Source: Sisyra terminalis (Eukaryota > Arthropoda > Insecta > Neuroptera > Sisyridae). Taken from it: 64,000 nucleotides of DNA. How positions within the stretch are numbered: the stretch's first letter is position 1; each line of letters starts with the position of its first letter. Made by a program: the position numbers and the translations under genes. Positions 44,815 to 55,696 of the stretch are shown piece after piece. The DNA is taken from contig OY292278.1 of assembly GCA_958496175.1 (NCBI GenBank), positions 50,034,001 through 50,098,000 of the forward strand. The letters are read 5' to 3'. The notes under the pieces were generated by a model, which saw nothing but the letters and a program-made list of their open reading frames with translations, was not told the DNA's origin and ran no database searches.

Positions 44815-46438
44815 TAGACTGATTAAAAAAAATTTTGATATTTTTTTCTTAATTATATCGAAAATATTTTTGGGAATGACAAAAAAAAATGCTGTGAAAG
44901 TTTAAGCTCTTAATCTTAATATTAAGAGGTGCCGCTTCGCAAATTTCGATTTTCAATTTAAATAACATGGGAACAATATTCTCTTGCATTTTTGAATTTT
45001 ATAGCTCACGATGGTGACAATATTTCGGAATAATCAAGGTATATTCTTGTAGAAAATTGAACGATCTACAAAAAAATTGACCAAAAATTGATCTGGAACA
45101 AGTTTTTGATATATTTTTTCCTTCAAAAGTTATTCGAGGTCAAAGTTGAACTAAAGAGAAATTTTAATATTTTTTCAATTTTTTGACGCAACCATCATTT
45201 TTATGAGAAAATTTTATGGGACATTGTTTGTAGAGCACTTTTTTCCTGTAACTTATCTTTGTTAAAGTTCTTGATATTTTTCACAAGTCCTAAGTTATTT
45301 GCATTAACCTGAAAATTCTCTGAATTGTTATATTTTTAACATAATTTTTTTTTTATTTTAATTAAATAACTAAGAACCTGTGAAAAATATCAATAACTTT
45401 TATAAGGATAAGTTATAGAAAAATAGTGTTCTACAAAAAATGTCTTATAAAATTTTCTCATTAAATTGATGGTTGCGTCAAAAAATTGAAAAAATAAAAA
45501 AATTTCTCTTTAGTTCAACTTTGATCTCGATTAACATTTGAAGGAATAAATATATCAAAAACTTGTAATAGACCTTTTTTGTAGGTCGTTCATTTTCTAC
45601 AAGAATACACCTTGGTCATTCCGAAATATTGTCTGTCACCAACGTGAGCTATAAAATTCCAAAATGCAAGAGAATATTGTTGCCATGTTATTTAAATGGA
45701 AAATCGAAATTTGCGATGCGGCACTTCTTAATATTAATATTAAGAGCTTAAACTTTCACAGGATTTTTTTTTGTCATTCCCACCAATATTTTCGATATAA
45801 TTAAGAAAAAAAAATTCATCATTTTTTTTCAATCAAAGTCTGTATATGCTTCATATTCGAGTTATAAAAGTATAATATCAGAATTGGTAGCCAAATATAT
45901 TATTGAAGCCTGGGAAACTTTTAAGCATTTTAAACAGAGCTTTATGGCACTTAGGCGTTGAATATAGATGCTGATATTAGTCAATGCAATTGTACGTATC
46001 CAATATTTCAAATAAGATATAAGTGCAAGCATACGCTGGGTCTTCAAATCCGTTTGAAAAAAATGAATTCCCTGAGGAATCTAAATATATTCCTTGAGGG
46101 CAAAAGCGTAAATTTGGGCGCCCATCAAAAGCAAAGAAAGCATTAATTATTCAATAAATTTCAATAAATAGGTATTTACCTATTTGACCTCAAAATGTAT
46201 GCTACTTGGCGTTTTTAATTCTATATTGTACATGGTTTTGTTGATGTTTTATACTTAAATTATACGTCAATTTGATCTACCTTGGAGTTAAATGCTTAAA
46301 TCTGGCGTGTTATTCCATATTTTAGGGATGGAACATAATGATGTGCTTATTTTCATGCAAGTTATTTCTTCATAAATTTTTTCCCAAATATATTTTCGAC
46401 ATAATTAAGAAAAAAAAATCATTTTTTGAATCAGTCTA
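44815..46438. mobile_element. MULE-like long-TIR element (family H) with 8-bp target duplication
   Basis: The left end is TAGACTGATT and the right end AATCAGTCTA. ATGTTCAT flanks both sides (44807-44814 and 46439-46446). The host tandem array gives the undisturbed site. Arms of about 480 bp are mutually inverted (44815-45290 and 45370-45845), with ATCTACAAAAAAA and CCTTTTTTGTAGG near their inner parts. A 550-bp block after 45845 carries a SWIM zinc-finger remnant, then a second terminus follows. Long inverted ends, an 8-bp duplication and a SWIM domain together suggest a Mutator-like (MULE) element. Confidence 0.8.
45955..46146 (+). pseudogene. SWIM zinc-finger fragment of a MULE-type transposase
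   Basis: The frame reads ISQCNCTYPIFQIRYKCKHT, then LGLQIRLKK, and later GKSVNLGAHQKQRKH before a stop. C-x-C-x(n)-C-x-H (CNC...CKH) followed by LGLQIRLK is the SWIM zinc-finger pattern common at the C-terminus of MULE transposases; the basic tail resembles their usual GRPxxAKKAL ending. The catalytic DDE domain is missing. The fragment lies inside the family H element, which suggests that autonomous relatives of family H were MULEs. Confidence 0.65.
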
Positions 46439-46735
46439 ATGTTCATATTTAGCTTGCAAAAGGAGATCAAAAAGGGTTTAATTTTTCAACTCTTATATTA
46501 AAATTTCGAGGCTATAGAGTTAATTTTTTCACCGAATGTTAATCTTGTTTCATTAAATCGATTAATTAAGTTTGTAATTGACAAAGTATAGATAAATTAT
46601 CAAATCGATTTTCCCAAAATTTAAAGATAAAATATTTAGCATGTAAAAGGGGATGAAAAGGGTTCAGTTTTTCAACTCTTATCTCAAAATTTCGAGACAA
46701 AAGAGTTAATTTTTTCCCCCGAAAATACTTTAGTA

Positions 46736-47625
46736 TTTAATGATGTTTCACCTCCAGTTTATCCAAATAGGGGATGAAATTTCCATGTTTTTTCTATCAA
46801 GCTTTAGTGTGTTTTATTCCCGGAGGATGTGCCACGTTTATAGATTAGGATATTTAACTCGGTTACACCCGCAATTATTCAGGAATGCATCGAATCGACA
46901 AAGACTGTCGCCTGGTTTGTAATTCGGGCGGCAAATGGACAACCACCGTTGTCTTTTGGCGTGACCGACCATTTACTTGGTCCAGAAAGCTCGGCATAGA
47001 TTCCGGAACGACTTGTGTCCCACAAGAAAATAATAAAACGGACCATTTGGTCGTGGGGAAAGCGCAAAAACATTTCTCTCCGGGCAAAATAATTCCCCGG
47101 CAACACGACATATAACATGACCGGCATGGGGATGATAATTGCGTATATTTATTCCTGTTGCCCGTTTTCCAGTCCCTGATATCTCATAAATTCAAACGTA
47201 GTTATTTTTTTCCACAATATAGCTACAATTGGCGTCTCGTCGTGTTATATATATATATATATGCCACATAGGTACGTAGCCAATAATAAAATTAATAATA
47301 ATAAATGAGTTCGATTAATTTTCTGGGTAAAATATTGGATGAGATAGGATAGTCAAATTGAATGGGAGTTGGAAATTGGAAAACAGGGAATTCATTTTTC
47401 ACGTGAAATGCAATTGATTTTGATTTAATCTTCGGTAATTAATGGGCGATTTTATCTTTTTATGTGGACTTAATTTCATAATTTTATTCATTTCAAATAA
47501 ATGTAAATGGAAATTGCACTTTTTGTAATTTCCTTTACCGACTTGCAATTATTATTGATTGGATAAAATGGTGCAATAAATTGCTACTGTAACGAGGAAA
47601 GATTTTTTTTAAAAACCATGAGAAA
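46736..47625. other. Unique DNA with an AT-poorer island, no gene recognised
   Basis: At 46850-47130 overlapping frames are open on both strands (for example 46885-47115 plus). No motif is recognisable. A short TA run lies near 47248. The rest is AT-rich. Confidence 0.4.
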
Positions 47626-47628
47626 AAT

Positions 47629-47960
47629 TAAATTGTATTTTCATCTTTAGCATTTTAACTTTGATTAATACCATCATTGAACATATAGGCTATTCTTCAT
47701 ACCATATAGGCACACAAAATGCATTAGTAATTCCCCTGTTGATAGTTTTTTGCTTGGTACTGTTTCTGCAACTATTTTATTAGTTTTTCCTAATTAAAAA
47801 TTAAATTACGTTTTCATCTTTAGCATTTTAACTTTTGAACATATAGGCGATTCTTCATACCATGTAGGCCCACAAAATGCATTAGTAATTCCCCTGTTGA
47901 TCGTTTTTTTGCTTGTTACTGTTTCTGCAACTATTTTATAAGTTTTTCCTTACTAAATTG
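47629..47960 (-). repeat. Tandem duplication of ~175 bp inside RT remnant
   Basis: The block with CATCTTTAGCATTTTAACTTT, GAACATATAGGC and AATTCCCCTGTTGAT occurs twice (about 47640-47790 and 47815-47955). In minus-strand translation it reads INRGITNAFC-like sequence, a plausible decayed form of the non-LTR RT GVPQG region. The duplication arose within the dead retrotransposon. Confidence 0.8.
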
Positions 47961-47964
47961 GATA

Positions 47965-48430
47965 TTGGTTCATCTAAAATTAAATATATCTTGCCTTTAA
48001 AGCCTTTGGTTACTTCTGTTATTCTTAATATTTGGTAAAAAATTGAATTAACTGTTCTAAATTCAAAATCAAAAGCAGTAGGATTTAATTTTTAGGTTGG
48101 TGTATATTTAGGCTTATTGTAATAATTTTTTCCTTAAGTTTTGGTAATGTAGGCAATAAATTTACTGGTAAGTAGCTTAAGCAGATTTGGTGTTTTTTTC
48201 GGTTTACATATGACTGTTTTGAAAGCTTTTTTCCAAAGCTTGAAGAAATATCCTCAAATTAGGTAATTGTCGCTGTTAAACTGGTTAGAACTTCTATAAT
48301 TTTTGCAGTAAAATTTCTAAGGATCCCATTTAAAATTTGATCATTTCCGGAAGCCTTATTTTGTGGGAATTCATCAATAATGCACTTGATTTCTGGCGAA
48401 GTTATACGAAGTATTCAACATTTTCTAAGG
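47965..48430 (-). pseudogene. Jockey-like non-LTR reverse transcriptase remnant
   Basis: The minus strand stays in one frame for about 90 codons with one stop: CIIDEFPQNKASGNDQILNG (48330-48395), then SYLPVNLLPTLPKLKEKII (48121-48178). These match non-LTR RT blocks normally read as KAPGPDGI and YRPISLLPTLSKLFEKII. Further on, EQLIQFFTKY and KIYLILDEPISN fit the HxTxEQ and LDxxxAFD blocks, with the catalytic Asp region decayed. The clade is probably Jockey. Confidence 0.75.
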
Positions 48431-48994
48431 AAGACAAAATTGAGTTGGGTTAGATAGGCATTGGAAAATTTGGACAATATATTTTCTTAAATGGCCAGCC
48501 AATAAATGACTTTTGTTACTATCACTTTTGAAGATGATTACATTTATTTCGAGGGATGGTATCCTTGGATGCATCTTCAAAATTTTTCTTGGTAATTCAT
48601 GGATTAATCTCCTGTCAAATCAAATCATAACAAATTTCAATTTGATCATAGAAATCGATATCCAGAGTATATATTTTAAGTGAACTTTTGAATGCATTTT
48701 TGCTTCAATCTTACTATCCATTGTTGCCTCGATTGTTCTTATTTCGAATTAGTTCTTTTGTGTCTTACGATCGGCATTATCGTTTCGCATTACTCGAGGA
48801 AAGTCATTTTCGCTGAAGTCATTTTCTACCGTCAGTTTAAGCGCGAAAATCCCCTTTTATGCATTTTCAGGAAAATTGTTTCCACTGCAGTTGTATGCAA
48901 ACGTTGTCATCAGTTGTGCAAATTCTAAAAATTAGATTTAAAACCTGATCAACTTATATTTTCTATTCTATTACTTATTAAACTTTCATTATTT
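48431..48994. other. AT-rich DNA between two dead elements
   Basis: No motif is recognised. It may contain the upstream part of the Jockey-like element. The 78-codon frame at 48692-48928 has no known counterpart. Confidence 0.35.
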
Positions 48995-49290
48995 CTTCAT
49001 GGAAAAACTTATTTTATTCAAAGTAGTTCTCTCTTTTAATTCTACTCTGGCATTTGAGATATCTTCCCAAAAAAAAATTTTCATCTTTTGTACAAAATCC
49101 ATTATTGTGGTATTTTGTAGATCCTCTGAGTATATGAAGTGCTACTTAACAATCAACAAGTGTGATTCCCATCGATGCAAATAAGTAAGAATCTTAAGAA
49201 GTAAAGTCTGAGGAGTAAGCTGGATGCGAAAGTCCATAATGCACATAATGGTTTTCTGTACGGCCAGGGGAATTACCCTGAAGTAAAATT
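48995..49290 (-). pseudogene. mariner-family transposase C-terminal remnant
   Basis: The minus strand reads GLSHPAYSSDFTS, stop, DSYLFASMG, and later KDENFFLGRYLKC and RIKRENYFE. HPxYSxDxxxSDYxLFxSM with a downstream FF-x2-G-x3-L-x2-(R/K)-KC-x(n)-YFE is the signature of mariner/ITm transposases around the third catalytic Asp. Two in-frame stops are visible. Terminal repeats were not found, so it is a fragment. Confidence 0.75.
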
Positions 49291-49367
49291 ACTTTGTAGT
49301 GCTTTTTTTGAAATTCAGGCCAGTTTTCACATTAAAGTTTTATTGAAGTTTACTATCGCAAATTTAA

Positions 49368-50659
49368 GTTGCATGTTTTCTTCGTTGATATCGCTATTTT
49401 CAATTTTTTAAAACCCCTAAAAAGCACCAAGTTATCCAAAGAGTTTACCCAAGATAGGCTTTGATAAACGTTCATACTTTGAAGGTATAAAATTTGATAT
49501 GTTGAAGGCTATCAAGTGTAATGAAGTTGTAGGAAATTTTCACTTTTATGAACTAAAAACCATTGTTGAATATCCAAACCCAAAAATTGTATCAATTATA
49601 TGGTTTGGCTTATCCTCTATTAATCGTCACCACCAATTACCTCTATAGGACAAATTTTGGGTTTATATTACTTAACTAGTAAGGAGTCATTTGATTTTTC
49701 CAATAGTTTATAGTGTGAAAATATTTATAGATGTAAAAAGAAAATATTAAAAAATATTCTTAGTCCTAAATTTTGATTTGACCAAATTTGGTTGTAAATT
49801 TCAGGTCAAAAAAATTTTTAATTTTAGACCAAAAATATTCTTAAACATCTATACATGAGTCCACCAGAAAAATGGGTAACCAAATTGAAAATATCAGATT
49901 TGGAAGAAAATTTATTTCAAAAGATGATAAAATTCAGATCTCAGGTTGCATGTTTTCTTCGTTGATATCGCTATTTTCAATTTTTTAAAACACCTAAAAA
50001 GCACTAAGATATCCGAAGAGTTTACCTAACATAAGCTTTGATAAACGTTCATAATTTGAAGGTATAAAATTTGATATGTTGAAGGCTATCAAGTGTAATG
50101 AAGTTGTATGAACTAAAAATCATTGTTGAATATCCAAACCCAAAAATTGTATCAATTATATGGTTTGGCTTATCCTCTATTGGTTGTCATTGTCGTTTTT
50201 CCCAGTGATCTGAGACAGATATCTTTAAATATTTATATAGGTCAGAATCCTATTATTTTTTTTTCTATTTTCTATGTTTTCTTAAGTTGTTGAAAGGCAA
50301 AAACATGCGTCTGGAACTTAAACTTTTATTATTATTGGTCGTCACCACCAATTATTAGCATATATTGCTTCTATTAGCAAATTTCGGCTTTATATTACTT
50401 TACCTAATAAGGCATTTATTTGATTTATCCAATAGTTTATACTGTGAAAATATTTATATCTAAAAAATATTCTTAGTCCTAAATTTTGATTTGGCCAAGT
50501 TTGGTTGTAAATTTCAGGTCAACAAAATTTTTAATTTTAGACCACAAATATTCTTAAACATTTATAGTTGTGTCCACCAGAAAAATGGGTAACCAAATCG
50601 AAAATATCAGATTTGAAATAAAATATATTTCAATATATGAAAAAATTCAGATCTCAGCT
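49368..50659 (-). repeat. 577-bp tandem duplication adjoining family A hammerhead
   Basis: GTTGCATGTTTTCTTCG begins copies at 49368 and 49945. Shared landmarks include GATAAACGTTCATA, GAAGGCTATCAAGTGTAATG, CCAAACCCAAAAATTG, TATATGGTTTGGCTTATCC and the terminal TCAGATCTCAG. Copy 2 has extra sequence near 50175-50335. The GAGATCTGA end is the same sequence that follows family A hammerheads on the other strand. The block is therefore the body of a family A element read on the minus strand, repeated in tandem like PLE pseudo-LTRs. Confidence 0.85.
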
Positions 50660-50732
50660 TTTATAAAATAAGAAGACAATTCAGGTTGTTTAAGATCGAT
50701 TTTTTTACTTAAAATTTTTTAATCTTCAAATA

Positions 50733-50769
50733 AGCTACATTTCGTTACGTATCGTAACTTCATCAGGCT
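50733..50769 (-). ncRNA. Hammerhead ribozyme-like motif, family A
   Basis: Minus strand: AGC, CTGATGA, extra A, GTTACG-ATA-CGTAAC, GAA, ATGT (one change from the ACGT palindrome), A, GCT. Core, helix II and helix I are intact; only helix III symmetry is reduced. Confidence 0.75.
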
Positions 50770-51254
50770 TCTATAAAATATTTAAATAATTACAAAATAT
50801 GTCAATCATACATAAATTTCAAAACTATAAAAATATACTTATAATATAGATAATATAAAATATTTCTAATGACATACTAATAACTAACTCAAAATTTCGA
50901 AATACGACAAATATTTTAAGAGATATTATAATAAATAGTAAAGTATATAATAATAAAATACCTTAAATCACAAAAAATGTAATATTTTCAATTTGAATTA
51001 AAAAAATAAATAAAAATTAAAAAATTTCACACTCTACCCATATAATATGGGTAAAATATAATTAATACCCAAAAAATTAAATTAATTTTTATTTTTTTTC
51101 AAGGTATTCAAGGGATATTATTAATTAATTTTATATTTATATATTTAATTATTTATAAGAATATCTCTTAAAATATATGCCATATTTTGAAATTTTGAGT
51201 TAATTATTATTATTTAATTACAAATAATATATATTATCTATATTATATGTATAT

Positions 51255-52061
51255 TAGACTGATTCAAAAAAATGATGAATTGTTTTTTTAAATATGTCGA
51301 AAATATTGTTGGGAATGACAAAAAAAAATCCTGTGAAACTTTAAGCTCTTAAAATTAAGACATTAAATAACATGGGAACAGTATACTCTTGCACTTTGAA
51401 ATTTTATAGCTCACGTTGATGGCAATATTTCGGAATGATCAAGGTATGTTCTTGTAGAAAATTAAACGATCTACAAAAAAGGTTTCGTACAAGTTTTTGA
51501 TATATTTATTTCTTCAAAAGTTATTCGAGGTCAAAGTTGAACTAAAGAGAATTATTATATTTTTAACATAATTTTTTTTTATTTTAATTAAATAACTTAA
51601 GACCTGTGAAAAATATCAAAAACTTTTATGGAGATAAGTTATAGAAACAAAAGAGCTCTATAAAAAATGACCTTTAAAATTTTCTCATAAAATTGATGGT
51701 TGCGTCAAAAAATTGAAAAAAAAAATCTCTTTAGTTCAACTTTGACCTCGAATAACTTTTGGAGGAATAAATATATCAAAAACTTGTTTAGAGATCTTTT
51801 TTGTAGATCGTTCAATTTTCTACAAGAATATACCTTGGTCATTCCGAAATATTGTCGTTACCAACGTGAGCTATAAAATTCCAAAGTGCAAGAGAATATT
51901 GTTCCCATGTTATTTAAATGGAAAAGCGAAATTTACGATGCGACACCTCTTTATATAAATATTAAGAGCTTAAACTTTCACAGGATTTTTTTTGTCATTC
52001 CCAACAATATTTTCGATATAATTAAAAGAAAAATCACCATTTTTTTTTTTGAATCAGTCTA
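51255..52061. mobile_element. MULE-like foldback element (family H), nested copy
   Basis: The ends are TAGACTGATTCAAAAAAATG and the inverse GAATCAGTCTA. The flanks repeat TTATATGTATAT exactly (51243-51254 and 52062-52073). That is 12 bp in AT-rich DNA, so the true target duplication length is uncertain. The interior is one palindrome of about 800 bp with ATCTACAAAAAAGG / CTTTTTTGTAGATCG. It is non-coding and inserted within the family A palindrome, so it is younger than that element. Confidence 0.85.
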
Positions 52062-52136
52062 TTATATGTATATAATTATAGTTTTAAAATTTATGTTTGA
52101 TTAACATATTTTGTAATTATTTAAATTTCTTATAGA

Positions 52137-52173
52137 AGCCTGATGAAGTTACGATACGTAACGAAACGTAGCT
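52137..52173 (+). ncRNA. Hammerhead ribozyme-like motif, family A
   Basis: AGC, CTGATGA, extra A, GTTACG-ATA-CGTAAC, GAA, ACGT, A, GCT are all intact and identical to the 25.9-kb motif. It is the mirror partner of 50733-50769. Confidence 0.8.
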
Positions 52174-52245
52174 AATTTGAATATTAAAAAAAAATTAAAT
52201 AGAAAAATCGATCTTAAACAACCTGAATTGTCTTCCTATTTATTT

Positions 52246-54344
52246 CAATGATTTAATTTTCCTTCTTTTGTACAAAAAATAAGAATTTTAATACTATTTC
52301 CACTATAATTGTGGGAATCATTATTCTGAGAGCTTTTAATAATATTCATCACCAAAACATGTGAAAGCACTAAATACATTCCCTAATGCAGTTTAATTAA
52401 AATATCAAAATTAAATTTACTGATTAATACTTTTTCCAAAGTGCTTTGAAAAAGAATCATGTACAGTGGACTTCTTAAAAGTTAAGACAACCCTCATATA
52501 AAATAAATAAAAATTTGCTATTTATTGTAGGGACTTTTATTCAATTTTTTGTGATTAAATTAGGGAAATTTTAGACCTCAGTTTTGTTGCGTTTTAATCG
52601 ATTAAAACGAAGATGAAGTTTAATACGACAATCATAATTTTTTCCACTTGTACTAATATTTGGTGGTACGTACCAGTAACTACATATGAATATCCAAGTG
52701 GATTTCATTCTAATCCCAAACGGTTCTTGTTTCCAGTCTATTTTTCATTCATTTCATTTTCTGTTTCATGCACGTGTGCGAAGTGTTGTTCCTTTTTTGC
52801 CTCCGACTGATTTTTGGGTTCATTTTTCACTTGACGAAGAACGTACGCGAGAAAAGTTACAAAAGTATAACGTTTGGAAATGAACGTGACCGGGACTCGG
52901 GGGTGGCTCACATCTCCCGAGCTTTCGCACCCGCCAACGATGCACGAACCGCTCGCCCCATCATCCCCTATCATCTCCCAAAAGCGTAAATCGCGTCCAA
53001 ACCTCACCATTAAAAACTTAAATCTCACGAAACAATATATTTATTTATATGTTTGACCTAATTTTTTTGGACAAATTCTGCAAGGTGCAGGAACTGAAAT
53101 GAACCCATCTCTAATTTTTGCTGTGGAAATTATTAGCGCGGCGTGGCATTGTTTTGGTTGCAGTAAATTAAAAAATCATAGCTCATTAATCACGAAGGAG
53201 ATGAGGACGAGATGGGTACAAAAAAAAATAGTAGAAAAATAAGGGAAGGAAAGGGGATGAAAGAACTCGGCGCGAACGACATACATTGAAAAAGGGAAAA
53301 CAACGATGAGGGGACGCGGATTGTGAAAAAGCTTTGCTTTTTAAAACTACACGTTAATTTATCGCAGTGGGGGATGAAAAAATGACTCGTCTCTCTTACA
53401 TAATACTAAAACACAACTAGTTTACAACGAGACATAAACACACCTTTTCTAAGTAGGGGATGAAAAATCTAAAACTTTTTATTTTTTCACTTTTCTGGAT
53501 TATCTGTACAAAATATTTTTCATTCGTTAATTTGTACAATACAATAGAAAAAAAAATATTTGCAACTTTAAAAGTTCTTCCTTATTTTCCAAGTTTTAAA
53601 GCATTCTGTTGAAATTTTTTTCTTTATTTTTCCTTTGCAATAGACACATCTTTCGATTTACTCTAAGGTAAGTTATTTTCTAAAATCGAACGGGGGTCGT
53701 TTTAAACGACGATAAAATCGTAATCACGAAGCAATTCTTTAAAAAGTTCGACTTAAATCTCTAGTTTTAGATGGAGAATTTAAATAAAATTCGACAATTA
53801 TAGTGAAATGATCAAAGTTTTTTAATTGATAGTAGTTTGGTTAAATCGTTGGGTGAATGAGTGAGATCTTGCAGTGATATCTTTGTCTCGTTGTTTTCAA
53901 ATCAAAAGCTCTAATCAAAAGTGGAAAATATTGTAAAATTAGTCAAGAAAAAAACATATAAGTATAGTTAATCGGCCCTAGAAGGGGATTTAGTTCATAA
54001 CTTTAGGATATGTTGGTACTATTAAGATACATTGATTCGGGAAGTTTCAGATCTCTATGAATTGCCGTTTCTTGAAAAATCGAAAAAGCTCAGATCAAAA
54101 AAAAAATCCTCAGAAACTTGTGAATCGATTTATTTGAAATTTGGATATGTTTTAGGGGCTGATGGTAGCTACTAGAGAAAAAAAATTAAGAGCTTTATCG
54201 GTTTATAAGAGCCTTGAAAAAAGAGAGCTTTTTCTTTAAATTTTAATTTTTAACCATGATGCAACAATTTTGATACAATTACGAAACAATTTTTTTCGAA
54301 TTCTCCATCCAATTTCCTTTATCTAAATTTTAGGGTCTTTTAAA
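52246..54344. other. Unique DNA with an AT-poorer island, no gene recognised
   Basis: An AT-poorer island spans about 52640-53010 with short overlapping frames on both strands. GA-rich runs lie at 53200-53400. No repeat partners or element ends were recognised. Confidence 0.4.
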
Positions 54345-54603
54345 TTTTAAGTAAGAGTGGTGTTATGTAAAATTGTTAAGAGACCTTTTTTGTAGAGCAT
54401 TAAATTTCCTTCAAAAATCTATATTGTTCATTTCTATATATTTATTTGTTCGTTAGTTACAAAATTCCAAAATAAAGAAGATAAATCTAAAAATTATATC
54501 AATGTTTGAAGCTTGATTTATTCGGAAACGGTATGTCCGGCAAAAATTTCCAAAGAAATGTTTTTTGTCGGCAATTTAATTTTCTATAAATATATGTGGA
54601 GAT
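54345..54603. mobile_element. Foldback family G, partial copy
   Basis: Contains CCTTTTTTGTAGAGCATTAA, ATCTATATTGTTCATTTC, ATTTATTTGTTCGTTAG, TATTCGGAAACGG and TTTTCTATAAATATATGTG in the order of a family G right arm. It stops abruptly where the PLE RT fragment begins. Confidence 0.7.
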
Positions 54604-54604
54604 T

Positions 54605-54869
54605 TGATGGTTTGTACTAATTTTTTGGTTAACCAATATCCAGGAGCAAGTTTATAATCCACTACCGGTCGAATTGGTATATTTTTTTTACGCTTTTTGA
54701 GTAAAAAATTGAAGTATTGGAGTTTGAGATCTTGAAATATCCTCAAAAGATAGTTGCATACATTTATGATCTTGTAAAAAGTTTTGGTGAAGTTTGGAGT
54801 TGGATCTTCTTTCATGTGAACTATTTTAATTTTCTTTAATGAATTGTTCCGTTTTATTTGTATATTCAT
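54605..54869 (-). pseudogene. Penelope-like reverse transcriptase fragment, fingers/palm part
   Basis: The 97-codon minus-strand frame (54576-54869) reads HMKEDPTPNFTKTFYKIINV, then YFNFLLKKRKKNIPIRPVVD and YKLAPGYWLTKKLVQTIKS. EDPTPxFTKT, and LPKxxKxxIPIRPVVxYxxAPxYxLxKxL, are PLE RT blocks upstream of the catalytic domain. The beginning (MNIQIKRNNSLKK) and end may be artefactual. It is wedged between a partial and a complete family G element. A related scrap lies at 57632-57690. Confidence 0.75.
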
Positions 54870-55696
54870 TAGACTGGGTCAAAAAAATCGATTTTTTTTT
54901 TGAAAAGTATATCAAAAGTATTGTTCAAGGTGACAAAAAAAATATCGGGAAGATTCGAGCCCTTCATATTAATATTTAAAGGTCTATCATCTTTAATTTC
55001 GATTTTTTATTTGTGCTTTCATTTTTGCATCATTGCTGTCAAACTGTCAAGGTAAAAAAATTTATCTGCACAAATATTTATAGAAAATTAAATTCTCTAA
55101 AAAAATGTTCTCTTAAAAATTTTTGCGACACACGCCGTTTTCAAATAATTAAGCTTTAAACATTGATATAATTTTTTGATTTATCTTCTTTACTTTGGAA
55201 TTCTGTAACTAACGAAAAAATAAATATATAGAAATAAACATTTAAGAATCTTAAAGGGAATTCAAAGCTCTACAAAAAAAAAATTCTTAACGTTCTTACA
55301 TAAAATCCCTTTTTTACAAGTTTTTCACAATTAAAGTTAAAGGAAAAATTAAGTAATTGTTTTTTCGTTGTTGAACCAATTTTGAAAAAGTGATTTTATG
55401 TAAAAACGTTTGTCTTCGGAAACGACGTGTCTGGCAAAAATTTTCAAAGAAATGTTTTTTGTAGAAAATTTAATTTTCTATAAATATATGTGCAGATATT
55501 TTTTTTACCTTGATAGTTTGACAGCATTGACGCAAAAATGAAAGCACAAATAAAAAATCGAAATTAAAGATAGATTTCTTAATATTAATATTAAGGGCTC
55601 AAAACTTCCCGATATTTTCTTGGCACCTTGAACAATATTTTCAATATACTTTTCAAAAAAATAAAAAAAAATAGTCGATTTGTTTGGTCCAGTCTA
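54870..55696. mobile_element. Foldback element, family G copy 2, complete ends
   Basis: The left end is TAGACTGGGTCAAAAAAATCG and the right end, inverted, TAGACTGGACCAAACAAATCG. Matching sub-blocks in opposite orientation run through most of its length (TTGTTCAAGGTGAC, AATATCGGGAAG, TTATTTGTGCTTTCATTTTTG). No clear target-site duplication was found. Non-coding. The TAGACTG terminus is shared with family H, so G and H may be mobilised by related transposases. Confidence 0.8.

Larger units (their letters stand above)
44270..46735 (+). repeat. Short tandem array (~222-bp unit) split by insertions
   Basis: Units carry TTAATCTTRTTTCATTAAATC, GATTAATTAAGTTTGTAATTG, CAAATCGATTTTCCCC and AAAGGGGATGAAAA in order. 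Two units lie at about 44270-44616 and two at about 46439-46735. A family A hammerhead segment (about 44617-44800) and a MULE-like element (44815-46438) interrupt them. The array unit supplies the pre-insertion sequence for the MULE-like element: copy one reads ATTATGTTCATGTTAAGCC without interruption. Confidence 0.85.
50665..52245. mobile_element. Palindromic element, family A, with a hammerhead near each end
   Basis: AAGACAATTCAGGTTGTTTA (50673 on) reappears inverted at about 52213-52232. Complementarity continues through the hammerhead motifs (50733-50769 minus, 52137-52173 plus) and inward past ACAAAATATGTCAATCATAC. A second inner palindrome is centred near 51050. A family H element (51255-52061) is inserted in the right arm. 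No coding region was recognised. Confidence 0.8.

Noticed and set aside
46875..47127. Three overlapping open frames of 76-82 codons as a host exon
   Set aside because: Frames are open on both strands in a locally AT-poor patch, which is expected by chance; no recognisable protein.
54870..55696. A TA or 8-bp target-site duplication for family G copy 2
   Set aside because: The flanks ATATTCAT and ATAAATAC do not match, so no duplication is claimed.
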